A DNA stretch of 64,000 nt from Loripinus fragilis (Eukaryota; Mollusca; Bivalvia; Lucinida; Lucinidae), in the NCBI GenBank assembly GCA_964019695.1, contig OZ026525.1:87310779-87374778 (forward strand), in the 5' to 3' direction. A model generated the notes under the pieces. The model was not told where the DNA came from. It made no database searches and worked only from the letters and a program-made list of their open reading frames with translations. This document shows, one piece after another, positions 55,043 to 64,000 of the stretch (its first letter is position 1; each line of letters starts with the position of its first letter). The translations under genes and the position numbers were made by a program.

Positions 55043-55199
55043 TAAATATTTTAGAAGTATACTGATCCAAATTGATGACGTCATATCAACGCTTGGCTGT
55101 CTTACCCCCCCCCCCCCCATTTTGGTTGATCGTGACTCAGACGACAATACAACAAAACGGGGGTATAAATTGTGTACCGACTTTCAAAATGTCCATCTG

Positions 55200-56060
55200 G
55201 CCGCGAGCCTCTATCCGTGAGAACTGTTTTATCTAAGCATCAGGGCGGACCCCGGGATGGAATGCAGCACACGGTTGCACTCCATCGGGGTCCCCGATGG
55301 TGTTCCAAGTACCGGTTTAACTTGGGCATACAATGTAAAGAGTTTCCTCACTGTTAAAACCTTATTAAGTAACATAAGAAAAACAATACGTCCCAGATCA
55401 CACTCAACAGATGCGGCGCCTGACCAGGGTCTACAGTGTAAGGTAGCTATCGAATTAAATAACTGGAACCATCGAGAAGTTGATACAGTAGTCTATTTGA
55501 TGCAAGTGGCATGCCAATGGCCACACATACAGCAACTTCATCCCTGATTGCTTCTTTTTCATCAGGGCAAATAGTGCAGACCTGGATGAAATGCCTCACA
55601 CGACTGCATCCCACCCGGGTCATCACCCTTACCTTTGTCCAAAATGAGAACGTTTTTTCTCCACTTTGGTTCCATACATCGCACATAAAAAACAATGTGG
55701 GCCCAAATCACACGCAGCAGGTACGGCGCCCGATCAGGGCCGACACTGAAGCAGATTTTTTTTGTCGAGTATGATAATAAACAGTGTAGACCCACATGGA
55801 ATACAGCATACAGCCGTTTAGTTTTCGCCAAGATACTCGTTTATCCGATCCGAGTGAATTATGGAACTCAAGTTATCAGGGCAAACATTGCAGACCTATT
55901 ATGGAATGCGGCATACAGCCGAATCACATACGGATCATCACTTTCCGCCAAGATATGAAAAGGGGTTAAACTCTAACACTTCACTGGTGTCTTATAAAAT
56001 TGAACATAGGCCAACAGATTGGACTCGGATCATACTCTGCAGACGGCGCCTCTCTGTTTG
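55200..56060 (+). repeat. Cluster of diverged short repeats and hairpins
   Basis: Recurrent segments: GCAGACCTGGATGAAATGCC-type at about 55578, 55787 and 55890, and ACCCCGGGATGGAATGCAGC at 55249. CAGATGCGGCGCCTGACCAG (55408) is matched by GCAGGTACGGCGCCCGATCA (55717), and CGCCAAGATA(C/T) occurs near 55827 and 55948. 55247-55293 forms a strong hairpin with GGACCCCG / CGGGGTCC arms. The frames here are repeat-derived. Confidence 0.6.
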
Positions 56061-56397
56061 CATAGCATACTTAAACTAACGAGACAGGCTTATCTCTCAG
56101 TGGGACAAACAAATCATGCATTTCACGCCCCAGTGTATATCATTGAGATAATGCATAAAGCCATACTGGCACATGAGCATATAAACAAATACAAATACGA
56201 TACAATTCAGGATAGCGAGATTCACAGAACACAACACAGTTGCAAGACAATGACAGCAGCATTTCATGCCAAGTTTTAGGTGATACGTGAATTTTAAGTA
56301 TAAAGGGAGAGGTACTCTTTTTTCCTCTGAGTCAAGTTTTGGTCTGATTGATATGTGTTGCATATAGAGAAATCCGCATAAGGTGCTGACAAAAAAT

Positions 56398-56440
56398 GGT
56401 GCTGATCAGCCTGCGCATTCGCACAACCTGATCAGCACCC
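56398..56440. repeat. Hairpin with GGTGCTGATCAG arms
   Basis: GGTGCTGATCAG and CTGATCAGCACC are exact inverted 12-mers around a ~19-nt loop (CCTGCGCATTCGCACAA). Related GCTGATCAGGC words occur near 46553 and 58818. Confidence 0.75.
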
Positions 56441-56479
56441 TTGTTTAAGCTACGGTGATAGTTATCTTGTGTATATATT

Positions 56480-57480
56480 AATTAAGGATATTCATCTGGC
56501 CAATATGGCGTGGTGGCTAAAATCTGCGGGTGCTTTGAATTTTGAGCTGTTACAAGACTAATGTGCTCTTTTGCTCTGAATTTCAGAAATAATCATAAGA
56601 GTTGCATAATATAGTTTATATTTTTTGCTACTGAATGAAATAAAAGCAAAAAATAAATAAGTCAAATATTACCTTGAAGTTAGCCAATTTTTGTCTATCC
56701 ACTCTCCCATTTATCTCCATCATAAATTTAAGCTTTTTGCACGAACATGTAGTGTAATATGTGATCTAGCAAACACGGAATATAAAATTTCCAAAATTCA
56801 TTTCACAATGTCACCATTCTTGCTGATTCAATAGCACCTAATCCTCATAGGATAGCCATTGGCAATAATATACATGTCAGTTATTCAGGTACGTTTACAT
56901 GTACATTTTTGTGCTTCACAGGATGAAATAATTGTCAAGCTTCTTTTTATTGTATACATCTTGCAGCACGACAAATTTCTTTGAACTTGGACGTCCTATA
57001 TGATCACACATGATGTCATAATATCGTTTACACACACACACGTCTACTAATCTTTCTACTTCATAGGGAAATATAAAAACCGCGTGAGGGCTAAGCGGGT
57101 TTCGATTCGTACCATGTATCATCGTATTCTCTCTATTATCTATAGCATAGCATTTTGGTAGAGATGCACAGGCTTGGCTGAACTTTCGTTGCTCGATAAT
57201 GCGATAGGTTCCATAATCTCATGTGCTGGCTCATAAATGGCTTGTGAGTTTTACAGTGCTTTTATAGTGCTGGTTAAAATCCAATTTTCAGGCCCTGTCA
57301 CATTACATAACATAGGTCCAGATAGGCAAGTTTTTTTTCAGCGTAGAACTGTGAATATTTTCTTATCTATAAATCCCACAATTTGTTTTGGTGCTCAAAT
57401 GAACCTTCTTCTTGAGGTGAATCTTTTGGGAAGCCACAGCTAATGTTTTCTTTTGAAATAAGAAAAATAAGTTGTGAAAT
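56480..57480. other. No recognisable feature
   Basis: AT-rich non-coding sequence without paired repeats or domain-bearing frames. Confidence 0.45.
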
Positions 57481-57483
57481 CAC

Positions 57484-57791
57484 ATGTGCGGATCCAGAGA
57501 GGGGGGGGGGGGTCCGGACCCCCCCTGGAAAATCACATGTTATATAGTGGTTTCTATAGAAATTAGCATTTGGACCCCCCCCCCCCCCTAGAAAAAGTTG
57601 GACCCCTCTGAAACCTAAGAAAATAATAGTTTTTTTTTAAATAATCATTTGACACCCTCTGTAAAACTGTAAAATTAGTTTAGGACTAAAATCTAAAATA
57701 ACGAAAAAAAAAAACAACGTTGTCAGAGCTGTTTTCTGGCAGTAAGACTGGACCCCCACCCCCTGGCCAATAATCCCTGGATCCACATTAT
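57484..57791. mobile_element. MITE with GATCCAG termini and G/C runs
   Basis: The ends ATGTGCGGATCCAGAG and CTGGATCCACAT are inverted. Inside are long G and C runs (GGGGGGGTCCGG..., two C-runs) typical of the widespread C(A/G)GNGGCGGATCC hAT-like MITEs. No clean target duplication was identified. Confidence 0.65.
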
Positions 57792-57799
57792 TTAGAGGT

Positions 57800-59010
57800 C
57801 TGCTCAATGTGAGGCTGCATTTCCCGATTTGATTCTTACTTACCTGTACATCCTCACAGTCTTATTAGAATGCAAGTGAGGATGACGGTAAATACCACAA
57901 TCGCAGACCATAGACCAATCCACCAGAGACACAAAACAATAGCTGCCACACGACAGCAATTGTACAATTTGAGATATGCAGCACTGATGATTGCAAAAGT
58001 AGATAGTGCATTACATAACAATGACCTTATTTTGTGTCTTAGGCCTTATTTTACTTGACAGAGACTCTATCAGACAGGACACATTGGGTCATTTTGCATT
58101 AAAAGTTCTGCTATTATAGCTCTTTTTTCATTTGTGTGAGCTGTTATAACAATGTTTCTGTATTATTATATTTCCACCATACAACTACTGTCATGATGCG
58201 TTGTGTGCTTCTATTAATCTGCTTGTTCTTAGTCCAAAATCAGCCTGCGCACAAACATATGGGACAATATTAGCTGTTATCGGTTTTATCTGCCCGATTA
58301 TCTCCCTTGAATATTGACCACTCCCGCAACTTACCTGTTGAAATCTGTGGCATCAATTACACAGAAAAGTATGCAACCCTATAAATGAATTATTAATAAC
58401 TAACTTATTATTAAGCTGCCATTATTTTATAAGTTATCAAAAGAAAATTTAATGTTTTATCTTTATAATGATATAAACAAATACGAAATAACTTAAAATT
58501 TAGTTTTGTCAAATTGTTCATCTTTTTGACTGGTAAAATCCCATTCATTTCTATGTAAACTGACTGCAAATGCCCTTGGTGAGCCTTTTATGACCCCAAA
58601 ATAATCATGTTCTGATATTTTCTCGATGTTTTATAAGTTATAAAACATTAAATCATGCTTTCGTTTTATGATGTGGTCATCTTATTGACACAGAGGGAAC
58701 TCAGTGGGAGTTCGCTCATCTGCGTTAAAAGTATAAGGATTTGGCCTAAAGCGACTGTTCTCATTAATTTTGACTGCGTTATAATCCTGTATTATGATTT
58801 TTAACTTGAAGCGTAGACGCTGATCAGGCCCTTTTTGTCAAACTCAATGTTCTTTACCTCAGACCCAGTCCGAGTCTTAACAGATGTCGGTTGATTTTAT
58901 TTTCGAAAAAATTTCTGATAATTCGTTTACTGATTATTTTTGATAAATTAAGCCTAAGTAATTATCCGCTTACCCACTCTCAGTTTTTCAATCTGAACAT
59001 GCAAATACTG
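57800..59010. other. Non-coding; one repeat C copy only
   Basis: A minus-strand copy of repeat family C lies at 57873-57937 (GATGACGGTAAATACCACAA, CAGACCATAGACCAATCCAC). Otherwise AT-rich with no gene. Confidence 0.5.
57873..57937 (-). repeat. Dispersed repeat family C, copy
   Basis: Reverse complement of the 60541-60618 copy, at moderate divergence. Confidence 0.6.
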
Positions 59011-59016
59011 TTGGTA

Positions 59017-59060
59017 CGTGTACTCAAAGAATGGTCTCAATGAGACGGTTCTTTTGAGCG
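59017..59060. repeat. AACCGTCTCA hairpin family, copy
   Basis: GTACTCAAAGAATGGTCTCA then ATGAGACGGTTCTTTTGAGC: a ~17-bp imperfect inverted repeat, better extended than the members in the 43.4-44.1 kb tandem repeat. Confidence 0.8.
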
Positions 59061-59353
59061 CTCAATGCAATGCTAAAATGTTGGAACAATATTATGCTGG
59101 ATTTTCTCTTATCAAGACCTATGTCGAGAGAAGACCCAAATCAAGCTGCACATCTACAATACTGATACGGGTGAACATGAAAAAGCACTGCATTAAAAAG
59201 TCTAGAGGAAACTGAAAAATGATCAGACCAGACCAAATAAGCACATTTGACCAAAAAAGTGGTCCTGTTAAAACCTCATTGGCCTAAAAAGTGGTCATGG
59301 CTGGACCGACCATACCGCCGCCGTGAAGCTGTGTTATTTCTAAATCACTGTGG

Positions 59354-59427
59354 ATGCGCAGGCTGGTCTGCGCATTTGTTGTTCGCAAAATCCCGCAAGA
59401 CAGTTTTCTCACATCGAGGCCCATATT
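59354..59427 (+). repeat. Short dispersed repeat, copy 2
   Basis: Matches 1389-1460: GCGCAGGCTGGTCTGCGCAT, GTTGTTCGCAAAA, CAGTTTTCTCACATCGAGG. Confidence 0.75.
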
Positions 59428-59779
59428 ATGTTTTCTGAACATTAAGAAATTCAGTACTCAAGTGCTCATGTACTAAATTCAGAACACACGAATAGTGGAC
59501 AAACATGTTTTACATTTGAAGATGAAAAATCTTTTTCTTGATTTCAATTAGTTGAGCATGCATACTCCAATTTGCACTTTTTATGTAACATAAATGAAAT
59601 TGGGTACCCTCTTAGACCTCTTTCGTCAGCACACAAAACTATACAGCAAATACTATACACTCAATGCCAGACTAGTAGACATTTTTCAGTTACCGCTGAC
59701 CTTAGGATTTGTAAGGTGTAGCACACCTTAGATTTACATTATTTAAGAGGGGCGATCTCAGCAGTGTAATTCAGAAACG

Positions 59780-60540
59780 TTTAACAACTTCATTAGTTGT
59801 AACTTGCGACTCAGTTAATTTCTTGTTAGGAAATCATATGAAGTGCTTTAATAAAGTCATCTTCAGCAAACTAATGTTTTCTTTTAAAGTGCTGATGTAT
59901 TGTAGTCATGAATATGTTGCATGCTTTTTATGTCTGCCGGTTATATTTAAATGCACCCTGGACTAATTTTATGATGGAAGTAAGCATAATGAATCCAGAA
60001 CAGACTGCAACTCATGCAAGGGTTTGACTCTGTTACAGAGAAAGATTTCAACCTCCACTTCTGCACTAGAAACCGAAATTATATTCAATCTATTGAGTAT
60101 GACTGCAGAAATAAAGGAAAATCACTTTCATTTGCACACTCTTATTTGGATGCTTGATTGGACCTTTCGTGCAAGAATACTCAGTTTGGAATTTTGGTCC
60201 TATTGAAGTCGAAATTCATTTGGAGCATTCTGATATACGTAGAAGGCTTCCATGCGAGCTCGACATTTCTTGTACTTCAACAACAGCAGAATCTAGGGCG
60301 AAGATTTGGTACCAGTAAAGTGTATTTAAGGGCCCCAGTGGCTTAGGCTGCTGTCCGTTCTAAGGCGGTTATTCTGTTGTTGTTGACTTTTTGTTTATTG
60401 TTACTTCCATTGTGCGAGTCTGTAATTGTTCTATGTTTCATTGTACATTACTTTATGTCCATTCTAGTTTTGCAATCATCTTGATGGGGAAGATAAAGCT
60501 GGTTGCTTTGCTTAGTTTGTCTTCCTGGTGTCTCTTGATA
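59780..60540. other. No recognisable feature
   Basis: Non-coding AT-rich sequence; short frames near 60024-60346 lack domain content. Confidence 0.45.
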
Positions 60541-60618
60541 GTTGTGTGGCTCTTTCTCGTGGTGCCATGGGTTTGTCTGCAGTTTGTGATTGTGGTATTT
60601 CCTGATCATACTCACTTA
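60541..60618 (+). repeat. Dispersed repeat family C, reference copy
   Basis: GGCTCTTTCTCGTGGTGCCA, GGTTTGTCTGCAGTTTGTGA, TGTGGTATTTCCTGATCATA, then CTCACTTACC. Least degenerate copy in the window. Confidence 0.65.
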
Positions 60619-60756
60619 CCATTTTATAGGTAGTGAATACCCTTTATACCTTCTTTACATGAACCACAAGACTGGTGACCTTGAAACATGGTTTACATTA
60701 TTGGGTAGTTGGTTTACATTATTGGGTAGTAAGTGAGTAAGAGCTGGAAATGTCCC

Positions 60757-61175
60757 TGACCAGGTCCCATACTGTTTTGGAATTTGATCATGAAATAATT
60801 TTGCAATAATTAAGTCAGATTGCAATTATTGTTTACCTATTTTAGTATGCAGGCAGAGATGCAGTAGATATTGAAACATATGAAGCAAAATTTTAGTTTG
60901 TAGGCCTGGGTCAAACCCTTTGTGTGGACTTGGCGGTGGGGCGTTGGCCAAAAATCAACTTTTCACAATATGGTATATGCAGCAACATGGTAGCAAATAG
61001 TTTACCAGAAGACACACCCTCTACCCTCGTTAGAGCTCTACTCCTAGAAAGTTGTTATCAATCAAAACTGAGTTATGCTTGTACAAGAAGGATTGTTGTC
61101 AGTTTCTAGCGTAGGTATGTGCATGACGTACTGTTAAACCGCTTAGTCAAGCTTGTCATGAAAAACTTAGGTTCC
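60757..61175 (+). repeat. SINE relic, copy 3 (split)
   Basis: 60762-60803 (AGGTCCCATACTGTTTTGGA, TTTGATCATGAAATAATTTT) and 61078-61172 (AGAAGGATTGTTGTCAGTTT, GTATGTGCATGACGTACTGT, TTAAACCGCTTAGTCAAGCT) match consecutive body segments of the SINEs at 26151 and 47093. About 270 bp of unrelated sequence lies between. The tRNA head and the tail are lost. Confidence 0.7.
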
Positions 61176-61673
61176 ACCCCCATCCCACTTCACCAAATTA
61201 ATATAATGAGGTAAAAAGCTATACTAATTGTCTTTTTTGTATTTTACTTCTTCTGAATTTCAAAGGGTGTTCAACTAAGCGTGTATTGAATTAAACAGTT
61301 GAAGCATTTTTTGGGAGGTGGGAAATAATGATTATTAATAATTTTAAAAGATTGGTGAACTCCTTCAGCATGTTGAAGATAAGGAGCTAGATATGATAGG
61401 ATGCAGCTTAATCACATACGTGATTTAGCCTGTCTGCCTGTCCCCCCTGTAGTCATTTATGATATTTGATGCATTTTGATATTTTATGATCACTACCATG
61501 AACAGTCAAAATCATATAAAGTTCACCCAAATCGACTCAACAATTATCTATATGCATGCAGGGAGGTATTTTTACATGTGTATTCATTGTCTGCAGTTTC
61601 TTTTATCTTTCCTTTTATTTAAATTAACTCATTAAAAAGATCCTTGGGGAATACTGTGACAGTGCTAAACAGT

Positions 61674-61722
61674 TTGGATTTGGATGAAGCCCGATATTTT
61701 GCCGGGCCTGATCTTGTTCCAA
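61674..61722. repeat. GATCCAGATC hairpin family, copy 5 (diverged)
   Basis: TTGGATTTGGATGAAGCCCG and CGGGCCTGATCTTGTTCCAA are imperfect inverted arms with a ~9-nt loop. Confidence 0.6.
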
Positions 61723-61851
61723 TTTGTTTGCACCTGTGGCTCATCAATGGATGACAGCAGTTGACACTAGTAGAAAAATAGCTACGAGTATAATGACACT
61801 TGAATTACTAGAATCAACTGAGTTAAACTATATTGGCATTTGGTGTATTTA

Positions 61852-62072
61852 CAGGGGCGTATCCGGGATTTCTGAAAAGGATGTTCATATATATAAAGGC
61901 ACAGGGTTCACTTTTCTGATTTTATCTCATTTTTCTTAAATATGCCATGAAAATGCAATACTTTGGTCTCACTGAGAGCAAATAATTTCATTTCCATAGG
62001 ATATTTAAAAAACAGGGGGGGGGGGGAGGGGGTTCGAGCGAACCCCCTGAACCGCCTCTTGATCCTCCACTG
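61852..62072. mobile_element. hAT-like MITE with 5-bp duplication
   Basis: Ends CAGGGGCGTATCCGGG and GATCCTCCACTG (CAGNGG...GATCC type) with duplication ATTTA at 61847-61851 and 62073-62077. It carries a G-run and GTTCGAGCGAACCCCC near the right end. It belongs to the same structural class as 53804-54145 but is a different family. Confidence 0.8.
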
Positions 62073-62079
62073 ATTTAAC

Positions 62080-63270
62080 TTAACATTAGCAATTTCTCAG
62101 TATGTGTCATGGTTTTAGTTTAATGATGAGGCCAATTGATTGGGTAACACCAGTCAAGGCAACAAAAAAAACTGTCGGTGTAGACGTCTCTTCAAAACGG
62201 CGCCGTGTGTGACTGCCTTGGCGGAATCTTTTTGCATACTCAGGGGCGTACTTACGAAAATACTCATGTGCGTACAACTTGACGATGCAAGTGTAGGGTT
62301 TTAGCTATTCAATTTGATTTTCAAATCCAGTTTATTGTGTTTATGCTGCGTGTCTTCACAGCTCATTTTAGCCCTGTGAAATGCTCTAAAACCATTTTCC
62401 GCAAAAGGACCAAACCCCTGGCTTCATATAGGGGGACTATTTAGAGTGGGAACTTTATAAAATGCCCCATGAACGCGCCTGATACTTTTATCTCAAGCAT
62501 CAGATTTCTGGTGCAAGTGAGCTCTCTCCTAATAAGTATAATATACCAGTTGGTTTAAACCACGCACTTAATCTCCTGACATGGCCGAGGTATAGACGGG
62601 CAAATGTACCTTGTTTTAACTTTTCGCATTGTCCCCTTAGTGCGGAGAAATGTGCGGCATTTGATATATACAAAGGCAAATATGGCAGTATAAAGTAAAA
62701 CATGACAGACGGTGGAGAAAACTCCCATGGTTTTAACAAAAGTCAAAGTCTCCGCTGTTCTCTGGTTAGAAATGACTAGTGCATCAATTCAAGTCCTCTT
62801 AAGGGTAAAGGGAGAACCCAAATTGCCTAGTAGTTCAGTACATAAATGATCAAAACAAGATACGGACGTTCATGCCGCTCCATATCTCCTTTGCATTTGA
62901 ATGATTTTCAATTACTGTCGTCCAGCTATATTGGCTTGCACAAGTTGCGAATGCCTTATGCGTTTCCACTGTCCACTAACCTGAGCTTGATGAAATATTG
63001 ACGCCAAAAAATAATCGTATTGGATGCAGAAACATCGAATTTACCTACTCGCAAGTTACAACAAGTGAATGCAAACGTGTATGGAACAAGAAATAACTTT
63101 AAAAAAGATATTCGGCTGCATTTCAATTGTGAAATATATTTTTCGGTACATGTTTTTTACACTTGCAAACTGGTAAAATGCCATCATGCGGCATTTCATG
63201 AGGGTATGCACTGTTTGTTAAGGTAGAAAAAGATCTCAGGGCAAAAAAAAATATATATAGTAGCAGACAA
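62080..63270. other. No recognisable gene
   Basis: Non-coding. CAGGGGCGTACTTACGAAAA near 62241 looks like one end of another MITE of the CAGGGGCG type, without a matching second end. Nothing else is supported. Confidence 0.45.
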
Positions 63271-63389
63271 AAAGATAGATTCCAGTTACTGCTGACATCG
63301 CCCCTCTTAAATACAGTCCAAAGTAAGTCTCCGTTGACGGACAAATCGTAATGTAATATGCAACTGAAAAATGTCTAATACCATGGATA

Positions 63390-64000
63390 CCTGGACTCAG
63401 ATACAATCGATTTCGCGATATAGTCGCCGCGGTGTAAGGGGGACAATTGACTTATCGATTATCTAGGTGATCAAGAACCACAACTTACCTGTTAAGCCGG
63501 GCCATAGTTCTATTTGTACAGTAAATGGGTAGTGTGAGCTGGCAATGGAGTGCCTACGTGTACGCAAACGCATGTGCGTACAAATCGGCACAACCAGCAT
63601 AGTTTCTTAAGCCACTAACTTTGTTTTTTCTGAAGAATAAACTGGTAAAATAGTATTTACTCTTTGCCCCCCCCCCCCATTGAAATTTTATGATACTTTT
63701 TTGTCGTCTGCTGTTTATGCTGCTGTTGTTTTTTGGTTTTTTTCTTCTATTTTTTCAAGAATACCATCTGAGTGTCATACAGATTGGATCCAGATGAGGA
63801 TCCAACATATTGTCGGACCTGATCTGGGTCAAATCTGTTCGCAAAGGTTATCCGCAGATGGCACTCAGAAGGCAATGTAATAATTGCGTATCTTGGGAGC
63901 TAGTTTAAGCCATGTGAATGCTCTAAACCAGGGCTTTGCCCCCTGGTCCCAATCTAGAGTGCATATTCTATAAAAATGCCTCAGGCTGGTTTCAAAAGAG
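63390..64000. other. No recognisable gene
   Basis: Non-coding. A C-run at about 63667-63680 and the hairpin at 63781-63836 are the only features. Confidence 0.45.
63781..63836. repeat. GATCCAGATC hairpin family, copy 6
   Basis: AGATTGGATCCAGATGAGGA|TCCAACA and TGTCGGACCTGATCTGGGTC|AAATCT are inverted ~26-bp arms with a short loop. Confidence 0.85.

Larger units (their letters stand above)
59675..63378. mobile_element. Possible 3.7-kb element bounded by inverted repeats
   Basis: 59675-59775 and 63275-63378 are inverted copies: GTAGACATTTTTCAGTT at the ends, then TATTTAAGAGGGGCGAT and TCAGCAGT about 100 bp in. TA flanks each outer edge (59673-59674 and 63379-63380). The interior has MITEs, a SINE relic and a hairpin but no transposase. 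It could be a large non-autonomous element or two independent copies of a short repeat in opposite orientation. Confidence 0.45.

Noticed and set aside
55247..56079. Several 60-96-codon frames downstream of MITE E as exons
   Set aside because: They overlap on both strands across a cluster of short diverged repeats, with no domain and no splice-site pattern I could support.

Overview
This 64 kb window looks like repeat-dense animal DNA, most likely from a marine invertebrate and probably a bivalve mollusc. The species call is inference from the mix of elements: an N-terminal-endonuclease Penelope-like element, CR1/Jockey-type LINEs (one with a 2A peptide), an L1-like LINE, a Polinton/Maverick derivative, tRNA-headed SINEs, hAT and Tc1 relics, and many MITEs. 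I found no host protein gene, rRNA gene, intact tRNA gene, LTR retrotransposon or CRISPR array. Long reading frames are nearly all pieces of selfish elements, most carrying frameshifts and stop codons.

Layout. 0.55-1.4 kb: a 90-bp tandem array. 3.35-7.7 kb: a decayed Penelope-like element with GIY-YIG upstream of the reverse transcriptase, itself hit by an inverted, 5'-truncated copy of its own family. 8.1-13.9 kb: a large inverted-repeat (foldback-like) structure whose loop holds an 800-bp non-autonomous hAT element with an exact 8-bp target duplication and two large palindromes. 13.95-22.28 kb: a 116-bp satellite split by a 6.3-kb Polinton derivative (exact 6-bp duplication CTGGAT) and by a 1.1-kb Tc1-like element (TA duplication). 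The Polinton carries a C2H2-type pseudogene, a 1.07-kb minisatellite rich in TGACTCA, and a nested inverted-repeat element with a second Tc1-like transposase relic.

24.0-38.2 kb: three LINE relics in a row on the + strand: a CR1/Jockey-like copy with most of its RT deleted, an L1-like element with recognisable ORF1 and ORF2 (ORF1 split by a SINE), and another CR1/Jockey-like copy split by an 816-bp inverted-repeat element. 38.2-44.1 kb: direct repeats, a ~130-bp minisatellite with a SINE inside, a palindromic MITE and a ~255-bp tandem repeat. 44.1-50.8 kb: MITEs, hairpin repeats, a second full SINE and a pogo-like MITE.

51.4-54.6 kb: the best-preserved coding element, a CR1/Jockey-group LINE with a 2A motif (DIELNPGP) ahead of its endonuclease. 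One nonsense codon, a 342-bp hAT-like insertion and loss of the 3' end are its main lesions. 54.6-64 kb: more MITEs and hairpins, including a ~3.7-kb inverted-repeat pair.

The elements do not form a functional pathway. The window records successive nested insertions, and the exact target duplications give the relative order: satellite, then Polinton and Tc1; LINE, then hAT or SINE.
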